Below, one piece after another: positions 11,661-24,181 of a stretch of 64,000 bases of DNA (position 1 is its first letter; every line of letters begins with the position of its first letter). Position numbers and translations under genes: made by a program. Location: positions 96,257,316 to 96,321,315 of the forward strand of contig NC_089581.1 in NCBI RefSeq assembly GCF_019320115.1, read 5' to 3'. The stretch comes from Miscanthus floridulus. Taxonomy: Eukaryota > Streptophyta > Magnoliopsida > Poales > Poaceae. Below the pieces are notes generated by a model, which had not been told where the DNA came from, made no database searches, and saw only the letters and a program-made list of their open reading frames with translations.

Positions 11661-12360
11661 CTACAAGTACATGTGCCGGTGTCAGGTGTTTAGTAGATTG
11701 AAATCATGACTGTGGCTCTCGACAGGGATCTTGCTACTGCTAGTTGGATCGTGACGCCGAGACCATCGCAGGTTGCTAAAGACGCTACCACCAGTCGCTG
11801 AGAAACTGAGTTGCCACGGATGACGCTGATCTTGAGATTCCATCTGGTTCATCATGGGATCAGCATGCACGCCCCTACCTAGCGCACCAACTGTCGACTA
11901 AATGTGCTCGGCAGTCCACCGAGGGATATGCCCACGATGATAGATTGTTTGATAGAGGTGCGTGTGATCACGAACTAGATGGTAACAGAGACACAAGACA
12001 AGATTTATACAGGTTCAGGCCGTCAATGTGACGTAAAACCCTACGTCCTATTCTCTGTTGGTTTGTATTGATGAGATAACCCTAGGCAAAGCCCAAGATC
12101 TGTATCTACATGCCAACTAGGGGACCCCTGCCTCTCCTTATATACTATGGAGGGGTAGGGTTACAAGGAAAGTTTTCTAGTTGGTGATATGGTAGGATTA
12201 CAATATCTACAAGAGTCCTAATAAATCATATATTCTAGATACCTTGCGGTGTACGCCGATTATTACCGTGCAGCCGCAAGTCTTCATGTCGTGGGCTGGA
12301 CCGTCCCTGTTGGCGCGGCCAATGTGCATCACCATGGGTACCTGGGGTCATACCCGCACA
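11661..12360 (-). mobile_element. Tat-like gypsy LTR fragment with primer-binding site
   Basis: Read on the minus strand, an LTR ends near 11890 and is followed by a primer-binding-like stretch (11872-11889, TGGTGCGCTAGGTAGGGG) and about 200 bases of internal leader. The LTR body includes GACACAAGACAAGATTTATACAGG and a segment nearly identical to the first 170 bases of the window. Similarity to that copy stops near 12355, so this LTR is truncated. It apparently cuts the CACTA element whose TNP2 gene lies to the right. Confidence 0.6.
11872..11889 (-). promoter_or_regulatory. Putative primer-binding site of Tat-like element
   Basis: TGGTGCGCTAGGTAGGGG on the minus strand starts with the TGG expected from pairing to a tRNA 3' CCA end. 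The tRNA was not identified. Confidence 0.45.
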
Positions 12361-12429
12361 TCATGTGTCCCACGCTACTTCAGTGTGCAGAACAAGTGTG
12401 GAGCTGGACTATTGGAGAGAAAAATATGG

Positions 12430-15219
12430 AGTTGAAGGTCAAAGCTGATCACATGCCGTGCTATCTCCTAGTACAAAACTTGATGATCTTGCCATGACTC
12501 GTGTGGGAGTCCACTAGTCAAATAGGAGCCAACTATGCACTATCTTGTCTACCATATGAATTGCACATCTCCAGCTCTGTTCTTTATTCAGTTGGCAACA
12601 GTTTAGAGCCTCTACTACAGGGCTGCGACACTCCTATAGGTTCAGAAATGCAGAATTGCTAGCTGCTCTCATTTCTCTATCAGATTGTGAAATGAGCTTG
12701 CATTACAATACTGTAATCATGAGCACGGACATGCTTCTCCTCGATAATCCCCTTTCCTTGTAGCCTTCCCTCATGCCATGACACAGGAACGCCAAGCCCA
12801 GTGTGACCCAAATATTGAATGTGGAACTCGAGTGCTTCCTCGGTTGACCATCCTTCTGTCATGCACCCTTTAGGCCTATATCTGTTTCGAACATACTTCC
12901 TAAGAACGCTCATCAACCGCTCGAAAGGAAACATCTGGTGCAAGAAAATGGGGCCAAGCAGTTTTATTTGGCAAACAAGATGAACAACGAGATGCATGGA
13001 CATATTAAAAAATGTTGTGGATCATATCGTCTAGTAGCTTTTTAAGCTCCATCGGGTCTATGACCTTGTGTGAGATGGCATTGAAGAATGATCAGAACTT
13101 GATGATCGGCTCCCATACCTTCTCCGGAAGAACAACCCTAATTGCAACACGAAGGAGTTGCGTCATGATAACATGGCAATCGTGGGCCTTTCAAGCAGCT
13201 CATGTTGAATTTCAAATCTTTCATGTTCACTATCCTCCTTATATTTGATGAGTATCCTGTAGGCACTTTTAGTTCATGGAAGAACCGTAAGAGCCTATCT
13301 TTCTCCTTTGTTTCTAACGACCATAATGCAACTGGTAGTTTCTTTTTGCCATCTGGTAGTGTTATGGGATGCAGCTCTCCCCTCACACCCATAGCTTCTA
13401 AGTCCATACGACATTGAAGTGGATCTTTCCCCTTGCCCTTCGATTGCATTAAGGTACCCAACAAGCTCTCTGTGATGTTTTTGCTAATGTGCATCCCATC
13501 AAGTGTGTGCCGAACATGCAATGTCCTCGAATAAGGTAGTTTCTAAAACACATATTTTATTTCCACGCAGATTTCGCCGGAGCAGGGTACATTTCCTACG
13601 CCCTTTCCTAGGATGACCTTGAGTTTGTTTACGATTTTGATGATCTGCCTTCCAGTTTTGAACTTAGGCGGTTTTCGATTTTCTAATGTCCCATCGAAGA
13701 ATTTTTTGTTCTTGCGGTAAGGGTGCGTAGATGGTAGGAACCTATGATGACCCATGTAAACCACTTCTTGCTATGTTTTAGAAATTAGCGGAAGTGCCAT
13801 CCAAGCAAACCACGCATCCTTTGTAACCCTTTCTCACTTGTCTAGATAAAGAACCTAGGTCTAATAGGTCGGTGATTGTTACGAACAGCAGTGCTTTCAA
13901 TTTGAAGTGCTCTTTCTTGTACTCGTCCCACACTCTCTCACCTTTTGTCCACAATTGCAGTAGCTCCTCCATCAACGAAGACGTCGATGTTATTTCCAGG
14001 TTGCCTTGGCCCTTGCATCAGTATCGACATCATAAGGTGTGTTCGTTTCATACACAGCCAAGGCGGAAAGTTGTATATGCAAAGAGTCACTGGCCAAGTG
14101 CTATGATTGCTGCTAACCATGTTAAATGGGTTCATCCTATCCGTGCTCAAACCAAACCTTATGTTCCTTATTTCATTGGAAAATGACCACTTATAATTGT
14201 GATTAATAGCTCTCCACTGGGCACCATCTGTCAGGGTGCCACAACTTGCCATCATTCACTCGATCTTCTACATGCCACCTCATTAGTTTTGCTGTCTTTG
14301 CTTTGGCAAACAAACGCTTCAAGCGAGGAATGGTAGGGAAATACCACATCACCTTCACGGCTGGTCTTTTCTCATGGCCGGCTTACATCATGGCATCATT
14401 GCCAGTTTTGTATCATGTGGCATGGCATCGAGGACATGAATCCAAGTCTTTGTAATCTTCGCGAAACATTATGCAGTCATTGGTACAAGCATGTATTTTT
14501 TGTACTTCGAGTCCCAATGGGCAGATCATTTTCTAAACCTCGTACGTGTTCTGAGGCAACACATTAGGGCTTGGAAAAAACTTCTGCTGCAGGGATAAGA
14601 CATCGTTGAACCTAGTGTCCGACATTCCATTCCTTGCTTTCATCTCCAGAAGCAAAATATCAACTTCTAACTTTGTCATAGTTGAACCATTGTATAGCAG
14701 AGTTTTTGCATGCTTCCTCATGTCCTCCAACTTCTTTTGGTTTTTTTCATCAAGGAAATCTAGCTTCCCAGCATCAATCATCTGGTCTAGAGCATCTACC
14801 ACTTCATTATATGCCAAACTCTCGTTCCCTGGGATGGCGAAGGTTTCTTCAACACCTTCATTCATGGTCTCTAGGACCGTCTCATTCTCATTCACGTGCC
14901 CTGTTTCACCTACATTTGTATCCTTGTTGTGATTCCGTATACCCACTGAAGCTTGTTCATCAGGTGGGTTCTTGCCTTCTTCCCCATGTTTCATCCAAAC
15001 CATATAGTTTGGCATGAAACCCCTTTGAAGCAGATGACCCCTGATCAGCTCCATGCTATCCCACTGCTTAAATTTTTTGCAATCCCTACATGGGCAGTTT
15101 ATGAAACCAAGAGCCTCAACATTATGCTCCATGTAAGCACTCACGACATTAATAAACAACTCAAGGCCTTGCACAAATGCAACTGAACTGCACTTTGTAT
15201 ACATCCATCCACGATCCAT
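12430..15219 (-). pseudogene. CACTA TNP2-type transposase (Transpos_assoc, Transposase_21, DUF4218), decayed
   Basis: This is the main transposase of an En/Spm-type element. The start is placed at 15219, where MDRGWMYTKCSSVAFVQGLE opens the Transpos_assoc domain with its CPCRDCKK cysteine motif. The Transposase_21 core follows in pieces: RFGLSTDRMNPFNMVSSNHS (about 14120-14180), PPWLCMKR and GPRQPGNNIDV (about 13985-14070), then VRHTLDGMHISKNI (about 13475-13520) and VPTGYSSNI (about 13240-13265). DUF4218 follows at 12760-12990 (RYRPKGCMTEGWSTEEALEF). At least four frameshifts separate these pieces. The gene is truncated on its 3' side near the LTR at 12360. Its 5' terminus lies at 45167, beyond the nested hAT element. 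Confidence 0.85.
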
Positions 15220-15705
15220 CTGTGTACAACAAAGGTAGATCTTATAGCATGAAGAAATCGAAAATGAACACGGAGGTCCCGTTGAGCAAGAACATCGATA
15301 ACACAGCAAAAAGGCACAATAGCAAGAATCAAGTAATTGAATCTGTGAAGAAAATTTTGTGGACCTCGGATTAGTTAAGTGATGACCTGGCTTCGATTCG
15401 GACACAACCTTGAATAGATATTGGGGGAACTAGCAATGGTCGAGGAAAGGGAACAATGGGATTCACTTTGGGTATGGCTATGGCAGCGGACGGCTTTAAG
15501 TAAGGCAACCTACGCCATCGACCCGACGGTGGAAATTAGCCTTTACCGCCGCCTGTATATGTAGTCCAGCGGGGGAATACTCTTTACCGTCGATTTTCGG
15601 CATTGGAAAGAACAGACACCGCACCAAACGCTGTTATATAAGGCATAGGTGTCGTACAGAAGTGTGAGCAGCATGGGCCATCAAGCATTGGTACGTTACG
15701 ACCCT
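15220..15705. other. Upstream region of TNP2 gene, no gene seen
   Basis: On the minus strand this leads into the TNP2 start. It contains a weak TATATAA near 15635 and ends with an acceptor-like ACACAG just before the ATG. No open frame resembles a protein. Confidence 0.35.
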
Positions 15706-15736
15706 ATTTGGACCAATTTCGAATTCTTAAAAACTG

Positions 15737-15812
15737 GCCTGTTTGGATCCCACCCAGTTTATAAAGCTAGATTCTTAAAAACTACCAAAAACTAGAGGGA
15801 TCCAAACAGGGC
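15737..15812. mobile_element. MITE-like inverted-repeat element
   Basis: GGCCTGTTTGGATCCC at the left pairs with GGGATCCAAACAGGGCC at the right, enclosing about 45 bases. Terminal GGCCTGTTTGGATCC repeats are typical of abundant grass MITEs. A related ACCCTATTTGGACC at 15707 and a twice-repeated ATTCTTAAAAACT suggest a tandem or nested pair. No clear target duplication was found. Confidence 0.6.
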
Positions 15813-16597
15813 CACCAAAAACATTGGTCCAATGACATGACATAGCACTACGAGCGATGACAGGAAAAGAAAGAAGCATTGGTCGGACTAGAATTTTTGT
15901 TTATTACTTTATAAAATATATAGATACATTTCCAACGAGTAGTAGTACTAAGCTCGTCCACAAAGATAATACACCAAAAAATAGTCCTCTTAGAGTGAGG
16001 ATGATGGTCGCCTTGGTGCTTCGAAGAAGGCCCGTCATCATTCGTCGACGTTAGAGATGGCAACGGGTAAAATCCGTGCGGATACAAGGTCCAGGTATCT
16101 ATACCCGCGAGCAAAAAAACCAAGCCCACGCCCGCTATCCGCCATGGGCATAAAACTGCGCCCGTGCCTGCTATCCGCGGATAGCGCATGCCTACGGGCA
16201 TGCCCGTGTACCCGCATAGCATTTATACAACAGTAAGGCAAGAGACAAAAACCATCCGTCAACACATAAATACAACTCTCAAATCTAGTTTTTCACCATG
16301 TTAAACAACCATCAGGCAAGAGACAAAAACCATTAGATAAAGGTCTAACCAAGCAAATAAATAAGTCTTACACATATTAAGCCGTACAAGTCATTATTCA
16401 ACACCATTACATAAAAAGTTCAACCAAGCTTAGTCGGAATCATCAGTAGTGATGCAAGATTTTAAAATCATCTCTTCTTGAATGTCTTGAAGGTATGACC
16501 AGAAGCTATCCATCCTTCCATCAGCATCATCTACAATAAAATTTCATATATTTTAGTAGCTGCAGCAAATAGTTCTTATATGCAAATGAACAATCTA

Positions 16598-16873
16598 TTA
16601 CAGTAGTAGTGTAGTACCTTTTAGAGTGTGACGAAGCCAACTTTGGCTACACATCAAAGCTTCCAACATTTTAGGAGTAAGACGTCTGCGATGGTCACTT
16701 AAAACCCTTCCACTAGTAGTAAAAGCTGATTCATTTGTAATTGGAATAGCCAAGATGTCATGAGCAATTTGCCTCAAAGTAGGATAACGAGTTCCCTCCA
16801 ACTTCCACCAACCAAGGACATCAAAATAATCATTCTCATCATAAGAAAGGGTTTCTTCATCCAAATAACGATC
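16598..16873 (-). pseudogene. hAT transposase, C-terminal part (dimerisation domain)
   Basis: The translation contains YPTLRQIAHDILAIP, then ESAFTTSGRVLSDHRRRL, then PKMLEALMCSQSWLR. This is the signature of the hAT C-terminal dimerisation domain (Dimer_Tnp_hAT). It is the continuation of the gene that stops at 41905: the chromovirus lies between the codons for NELD and RYLDEE, and removing it with one copy of the 5-bp duplication restores the frame. The last residues before the stop may be read-through of an intron. Confidence 0.9.
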
Positions 16874-19656
16874 TGTAACACCCTAAATTTTGCATATTTT
16901 TGAAATAGGAGAAAACGGTTAATTAAGCATTTTGTGGGAACTTGAACCTAGGAAAAATAATAAATTTTATTAAATTAAAAACAAATATAGGTCAACGACT
17001 ATGAGTGTGAATTCATGCTATTGCATAATATTTTGTATTGCTTGGTTGAAGTCGGGTTTCAAATTGAGTCGAAATTTTATTTTGAACTTGCTTTGGACAA
17101 ATTAGAAAAAGAAAAAAAAATTTCCTTTCTCCTTCCTCTGTTTTGGCCCGTAGGCCTGCTTCTACCCGTGGCCATTTCTCCCCCGCGTCGGCCTTCTTCA
17201 CTTCCTTTCCGCAGCGGCCCGCTCGGCCTTGTTTCAGCGCCGGCCCATTTCTTTCCCGCGCCGCACTGCAACGGCCTAGCTTCGCCGGCTCAGACTGGTC
17301 GCACCCGCACCCTGCGCTCCTCTTTCCTCCAGCCGCTGACTGCCCTAGCCCACCAGTCAGGCCTTCTCCTTCCTCTCGCCCATGTTCGGCTCGAATACGA
17401 TCGTGCCATCGCAGTGCCCACCTCCGCCACGATCTCCGTGATGCCGTGACGCCCAAGAACCCCGCCCCCATAAATAGCCGCCTCTTCCGCCTCCCTATCC
17501 CATCTGCCGCAAGGTTTTTCGCCCAAGCAAGCCACAGTCGCGCCTCGCCCTAGCGCCACCACGACAGTCACCGACCATCGAGCGTCGCGCCACCTATACT
17601 GCCTCTCGCTCCTTGATTTTGGGTCCGGTGAGTTCCCCACTCCCTCCTCTATCCTCTGGTCTCTTTCTTTCGTCGAATCATGCACTATAGGCCGTGAACC
17701 GAAGCTCTGGCGGGCCAGTAATGGCGCCGCCATCGCCCACTCGCCGCCGGCACTGTTCTGGCGTGACTCCTCTCTATCTCTCCCGCCCGGTTGAAACCTA
17801 GCCGTTCAGATCTAATCCGACGGTCCTTAATCCAAGATACCCCTTCGCCGTCGGTTTTTCAAAAAGCCCCTTACGATTATTTTAGATTTAACCTGCAGTC
17901 CAAAGCGTGTTTTCAGATTCTATTTTCTATTTTTGAAAGCGTATTTTGGTTCAGTTTAGATTGAAATACGTTTTCGGGTATTTACAGTTTTGGCACTCAA
18001 CTAGTTTTAGCCATAAAATCTCCGTTTTAACTCCGATTTGATCCGTTCAAGTTGCGTTGGGTTCATAATTAAGTGATCTACATATTTATGCTACTGTTAA
18101 GTAGGTTTCCAACTTTTAAAATCTGAGATTAGGATTAATCTATTATTTTACTAAAGGAAAACTTGTTTAATTAATAACTTCATTGTTTTAGCTCTGATTT
18201 TTGTGATCTTCGCATCTGTGTGTTCGTAGCAAGACGTAGATTCATTTTCTAAACTGTTCATCTTAATTTTATGCTCTTGGTGTACTATTCTAATGTATAG
18301 CTTTATTTGCTTTGCATGATTGCTCCTAGATGCTTGTACGTTGCTGTGATTATCGAGTATAGATGGTGAGCAATTCATGGGAGATCAAGGGTACAACTTT
18401 GATGAGCAGGACCAACAGGAGTACTTTGCTCAAGGCAAGTATAGCATGGATCATCCTTGTTTCCTATTCACTTTAATTCATTAAAATCATGTTGCATGAG
18501 TCACCTTGATAGAAATTCCCTAAAATTGAACTATTACCTTGTCACCTAAGGGTTACGCATTGGGTAGCTTTGCTAGTGCTCAATTAAACCATGATCTTGT
18601 AACTTGACTAATGGTATATGCAATAAACATTAAAATATAACTTTTTAGCAACTTGGAAACAGGGGCTGGAGTATTTAGCTACTTTCTAAATGTTTCAGAT
18701 TCCTCTCCCTAAGGACTTATCTATAAGTGATCATCCGGGACTTATAGTACAACTGTGAGGGCTACATGGCTCTAGCTTTAGCTCAGCATGAGGACCTTTT
18801 CTAGCTTGTTAGTGGTTACCTTTATTGGCGTAAGAATGATTTACCTGAATCGGGTATAGGACAGCCTCTACTCTTATGTGTATAGCCGTGAAAGATTTGT
18901 GCCATTTGACAGGGGGGTTCCTATAACTATTTGCCGAGTGAATCTAATGGCCCTAACTTGTTAGATGAACCTTTGAAAGGCTTCATAGTGACCCCTACCT
19001 GCTCACCTTAGAAGTGTTTTGGGAGTAATTAACCTAGGCATATGGGTATCACGACTCACAGTGAAAGTGTACAACCTCTGCAGAGTGTAAAACTAGTATA
19101 TCAGCCGTGCTCATGGTCATGAGCGGCCTTGGAACCCTTATGAAATAGATGAACACTAAGTATTATTGGTTTATGCTATTCGTTATTCATGTTTATATTT
19201 GATCATGTGTTTTGCATTGGGAATTGAAACAACTTGTTGCTACTCTTAAGCTAAAATTGTGACAACTAAAAGCTGAATGTTGTTAAACCTGTGTCAAGCC
19301 TTTTGAGCCTCATGAACCCCATGTTACACTTGTTGAGAACTGACATATACTTACGCTTATTTATTTTCATTACTTGGATAAAAATCCTGGATGGGTAACA
19401 AATAGGCTTTTGGTATGATGATTTTCCTGAGGACTACTAGACTTGTGGTCAACCAGTCGATGTCCCTATGAAATGGAGCTTCCGCGAGAGATCTTTTATT
19501 ATTTCCGCTATATTTATGTGATAACTGTATCTTATTCGTGATGTAATAATCACTTGTGATGATACTATTCATAATTTGTCAGCTTATGTGTGTGACTGAT
19601 CTCTGGGCGCACATAAGATTTTGCGCTCTATTTTATCCTTAAAATTGGGTGTGACA
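16874..19656 (+). repeat. Chromovirus 5' LTR
   Basis: The boundaries are defined by identity to 39116-41904 and by the primer site that follows. It has an AT-rich start, a GC-rich block (17140-17760) with a CATAAATAG box near 17470, and a short ATG-led stretch near 18377 encoding an acidic, glutamine-rich peptide. It carries no retroviral genes. Confidence 0.93.
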
Positions 19657-19659
19657 GAT

Positions 19660-19670
19660 TGGTATCAGAG
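19660..19670 (+). promoter_or_regulatory. Primer-binding site, initiator Met tRNA type
   Basis: TGGTATCAGAG begins three bases after the LTR end and matches the usual plant primer site complementary to initiator methionine tRNA. Confidence 0.85.
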
Positions 19671-19850
19671 TAGTGTTGACTGTAGGACGCAAGCCTAGTT
19701 AGCAATGGTCATTTTTAGTTTCTTTTGGTTCACTCATTTCATGCTTTCTATCTCACCCTTATTATTTGCTAAAGTTTTATGCTTCTTTTGCCTTATTCTA
19801 TTATGAAAATTATTGCTTTTAATCTAATCTAACTAAATCTAATTTTGTAG

Positions 19851-20660
19851 ATGTCTCGTGCCAGCAAGACTACCCGCATCAGCACTGGAGGGTACTATCC
19901 ACCTCATGATTGGTCCATGGAGCCTGAGGAGGAAGAACCCTAGGAACAGGAATTTGATGCGCCAACACATGTATCTACGCCTGAGCCCGTCTAGGAGGAA
20001 CCCCAAGAAGTTGAGGTCGTCCACTTGTCTGATGATGATGAGGAAGACAGCATTGAAGTGGATGAGCCAATCCCACCCCTAGGGTGGATGACAAAGGTGT
20101 GGTATAAGCCGAGATGTGAATCCTCCGTTTCACATCACTGACTCATGAGCATGCTTCAGACCTACTACGGCGACTGGGATGCAACTATGGAGTACGTCTA
20201 TGAAGAACATATACACCCTCTTGAAGGTACCTATCGAAAGACTAGGGTGTGCATCACCATCAAGGATGAACAGAAAGGCGCATATTAGCTGGATTCAAAC
20301 TATGCACACCATGCTTACCGTGCTACCATGGAGGATGGCATAGAAGATGCAGCCGCTGAAGCTTGCATAAGCCTCCGTGGTCGCCGATTCGAGGATATGA
20401 AGAATGGCCAATATCGATTCCTCCCTCACCAACACCTAGAATTGGGATGTGCGATGATGGACCCATAGGGCAGGGATCCAACAACCCAGGTGATGGTACA
20501 CTTTGGCTATGAGTCCGTGGCAAAGATTCGCCGACTGGAGGATCAGTTGAAGGCACAACAGAAAACCATCAAGAGACACCGACAGGTGACAGATGAACAA
20601 AGAGTGTGCCTCAACTTGCCAAAGATGTACGAGGAGCTTCCACATAAGTCTCGCCCATAG
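19851..20660 (+). pseudogene. ORF upstream of gag in chromovirus, unknown function
   Basis: An open frame starts at the ATG at 19851, directly after an acceptor-like TTTTGTAG, and can be followed for about 270 codons with five TAG stops. The amino end is acidic (EPEEEEP, DDDEED). The middle has a WDATMEYVYEEH segment. The carboxyl end is basic and coiled-coil-like (RRLEDQLKAQQKTIKRHR). I know no domain for it. It lies between the primer site and gag, where some grass chromoviruses carry an extra ORF. All five stops fall where a glutamine codon would fit. It could be an alternative gag leader joined by splicing. Confidence 0.6.
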
Positions 20661-21339
20661 ATGTTGGAGTCCCTTTTATGTAATAAAACGATAGTAGAAC
20701 GAGTCAAGTTAGGGTCTAGTCGAGTCTATTAGTGCGGTGTGCAACATTGGTGTGTTTAGTTGATTTGTTATTATGTTTATGTGTGAGTTGGATCTTTGTA
20801 ATGTGTGCTGTAACTTTGTGGGCATGTCCACAAGTTCCATAGTTAAGAATATTAAAGATTGGGTCAATAAATAAATAGTTGGGCTTGTTATATCTTGTTC
20901 TCTCGGAATCTGTCTTTCAGAGCAGTCTATCCTTATCTCAATGCCAATTAAAATATACACAACCAAAAATTATGAAATTTTTATGGGAATGACTAGACAT
21001 AAGTATCTTTCCAATGCCTCTGGAATCACCCTCATATCTGATCTGGTTTGTGAGATATCTCTGTTTCAAGTTAAAGTTTCTGCTGCAGTCTGGAATCTGG
21101 AAACGGTTTTGGTTGTATCCTGTTTTTGAGTAATCTCACGACAGAATCTGGGAATGTCGGTCTGAATAAAGGTTGTAGATAATTTCTTAAGATTTCCAAC
21201 CATATATAGTACGCCTCATTTGGATTACTGTAACTCAAGATATGACTGTTTTACAGAGCTGCTGATGTGGAGACTCGTCCAGAAATTTTCAGAATGTATT
21301 CTAACTTGGAAATTTCTAAATTTTGAATATTTGATAGCA
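20661..21339 (+). other. Non-coding spacer between upstream ORF and gag
   Basis: This stretch is AT-rich with no supported protein. It ends in TTTGATAGCAG directly before the gag frame, which looks like a splice acceptor, so it may be an intron of the chromovirus transcript. That is inference. Confidence 0.4.
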
Positions 21340-22554
21340 GATATCTGGAAGAGGAAGAGGCCGAGGTCAGTGGAGGTGTTCCCCTACATCCACCACCACC
21401 ACTGCCACCAACTATTGAGCAACTCTTGGCAGTACAGACGCAGCTCATGCAAACGTTGGTGCAGAATCAGCAGAACCAACAGGTTGGTGGAGCACCGCAT
21501 GATAAGCGTGGTGAATTCTTGAAGGGCTATCCCCCGGTGTTCTCTTATACCACTGATCCACTGGAAGCAGATGATTGGCTTCGTGCAGTGGAGAAGCAGC
21601 TCAACATAGCACAATGTGATTATCAACTGAAGGTGTTGTACGCTTCAGGGCAGCTCTAGGGAGAAGCTCAAGACTGGTGGGAGTCATTCGAGTATGGACA
21701 TCCCGCTAATGCTCCTCCTGTCACCTGGCAGGAGTTTAGAGAGAATTTCAGATCCTATCACATACCAGAGGGATTGATAGAGCTCAAATAGGAGGAGTTC
21801 AGAGCTCTGAAGCATGGATCCATGTCCGTTGTCGAGTACCGTGACAAGTTTGCTCAGTTGTCACGTTATGCTTCAAATGAAGTTGCTGATGATGCTGATA
21901 AGCAATGCCGTTTTCTCAAGGTTCTATATGATGGTCTATAGCTCTAGCTTATGTCTAATACATACCCCAATTTTTAGATGCTGGTGAATCACGCTATTGT
22001 TATTGACAATGAGCGCAAGGAGATGGAGGCCAAGAAGAGGAGGCTTCAGAGACAGGCCTCTAGAAGTAATACTCGTCCACGTATCAATCCTCAGCAAGGC
22101 TTCCAGCAGAGGTTTCAGGGATCACCTAGTCAGTGGAATCATGGTTAGTATCCTCAGCGCTACCCAAACCAGTAGCAGATTAGTAATCAACATCCTCAGT
22201 AGCTGAGTGGTCAGCAGACACCATGACAAGGAACACCCAACAGCACTCCCATGAAGACCAGTGCACCTAGTACCCCCAAGGTATGCAATCATTGTGGAGA
22301 AGTTGGGCATTATGCTAACCATTGCCCCAGGAAGCAGAATCAGCAAACACCCTAGGGTCAGCAGAGTAATCAGAAGGGAACGCCGTAGAAGCCAGCACCC
22401 AACACAGGAAAGGTGAACCATGTGTCTACCGAGATGGCGCTAGCGGAACCAGAAGTCATGCTCGGTACATTCAATGTCAACTCAACCCCTACCACTATTC
22501 TTTTCGATTCTGGAGCTTCGCATTCATTCATATCACAAGCATTTGTTAGAAAAC
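21340..22554 (+). pseudogene. Chromovirus gag and start of protease
   Basis: The frame opens with a glycine/arginine run and a glutamine-rich leader. The retrotransposon gag core follows (YTTDPLEADDWLRAVEKQL near 21545-21600, then WQEFRENF). A zinc knuckle CNHCGEVGHYANHC lies at 22284-22325 and the aspartic protease active site DSGAS at 22506-22520. About ten TAG stops and one TGA interrupt it, most where CAG is expected. The frame is cut at 22554 by the copia element and resumes at 35857. Gag would form the particle; the protease would process the polyprotein. Confidence 0.88.
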
Positions 22555-24128
22555 TAAAAGCATCTAGGCCCCTAGTTGGGTTTTCGGTGATTAATGATAA
22601 TACAAGATTACTATGACTAACGTGTGTTTTATAGAGGCAATTAAGTTAGGTCATGGTAATGGAGATCAATTGGGCAATCGAGGTGGTCATGCCTCTACGA
22701 TGGAAGTCGTTTCGGTTTTCAAAGGATGGACAACAAGGTTAAGGATGACTAGTTCTAAGTGTCGATTGGAGTTGGAGAGACACTTAGAGTAGTTTAGGAC
22801 TTTGTTTTTCCTTTGGTCGTACTATTAAGGGGGGTATGGATGGGTAGCTTGACCTAGATGAGTCTAGTGAGTTAGGTGTGGTGCACACTTGTTAAAACTA
22901 GCACTAGGGAGCTCCTACATTTGCCTAAGATCCAATGGAGCAAACTTCATTCACATATGTTCGAGAGTTGGAAGTGGACGCTGGCTCTGGTGTGACCGGA
23001 TGCTGGCTCCGGTGTGACCGGATGCTAGCCGCAGGGTTCGGTCAGTTCATTTGATCAAGAGACTGCATTCAGTGTGACCGGATGCTGGAGTGGTCAAGTG
23101 ACCGGACACTGAGAGGCAACGTCTGGTCGACTCCAGTAAGGTTCCAGAGAAGGGAATCTACGACCGGACGCGTCCAAGTCAGTGCTGACCGAACCCTGGG
23201 GGTTCAACGTCCGGTCGAGTATAGTAAGGTTCCAGTGAGGGTTTAATGTGACCGGACGCATCCGGTCAGTGGTGACCAGACCCTGCTAGCGTCCAGTCAA
23301 CACATTATCACTAGAATGTAGGTTGAACTGACCGGAGCATCCGGTCAATATGACCGGAGCATCCAGTCACCCTGCAGAAGCTCATAACGGTTCGTTTTTC
23401 AGGCTGCCTTATAAATAGAAGCTCCACTCGTGTGTGGAGTCACTTTTGCTCATTCCAACAGCTGAGAAACATGTTTGTGAGTGCCAAGAAGAGCAAGGTC
23501 CTAGTGAGGTGATTGAGATTCGTGAATCCAAGAGAGTAGCCTCATTAGTGAATCAAGAGTAGCAAAGTGTGCATCCATCTTCTCATTAGGCTTCACATGG
23601 TCAAGTGAGAGTTTGTGCCTGTTACTCTTGGTGATCGCCATCACCTAGATGGCTTGGTGGTGATTGGGAGTTTGGTGATCACCCGGCGGAGCTTGTGGGT
23701 GACCCAACTCAAGTTGTGAGCGGCTTTGGGTGATTCGCTGCGATGGAGTGTCGAAGAATCAACCCGTAGAGAGCACTTGATCCTTGCGCGGATCAAGGGG
23801 GAGCTACACCCTTGCGTGGATGCTCCAACGAGGACTAGTAGGGAGTGGTGACTCTCCGATACCTCGGCAAAACATAGCCGCGTTCCTCTCTCTCCGTTTA
23901 CTTTGAGCATTTACTTTGAGCAATTCAATACTTGTTTTTACATTCATAGAATTGCCATGCTAGAGTAAGTTTGGAACATAGGTTGCAAGTCCGTTGTGCG
24001 TTAGATCAATAGAAACACTTTTCTAGGCACAAGGGGTTAATTGGGCTAACCCTAGGATTTGAGTATTGCAAGAAAATTTAGAATTAGCCCAATTCACCCC
24101 CCCCCTCTTGGGCATCTTGATCATTTCA
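22555..24128 (+). repeat. SIRE copy 1, 5' LTR
   Basis: It matches 34280-35851 with scattered substitutions. The U3 part (about 22970-23380) is filled with variants of GACCGGACGCGTCCGGTC. A TATAAATA box lies at 23410-23417. It ends CTTGATCATTTCA. Confidence 0.93.
23410..23417 (+). promoter_or_regulatory. TATA box of SIRE LTR
   Basis: TATAAATA is conserved in the 3' LTR at 35133-35140, just downstream of the palindrome-rich U3. It is the probable promoter of the element. Confidence 0.7.
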
Positions 24129-24181
24129 ATTAGTATCAGAGCCTCATGCTCATGTTTTTAAGCTTAACCGCTTAGAGCAAG

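Noticed and set aside
11661..11675. CACTACAAG as a CACTA terminus
   Set aside because: No subterminal repeats follow it, and the sequence continues as the Tat-like leader.
6488..15219. The plus-strand Transposase_24/Ulp1 gene and the minus-strand TNP2 gene as one CACTA element
   Set aside because: Their subterminal repeats and terminal sequences differ (CACTACTACAGAAA at 10108, CACTATGCCAAAA at 45167), and the genes point toward each other. They are better explained as two elements.
17013..17733. Several 130-150-codon frames on both strands in the chromovirus LTR
   Set aside because: They overlap one another on opposite strands in a GC-rich LTR block. The same block in the 3' LTR (39256-40011) has different frames, so they are not conserved proteins.
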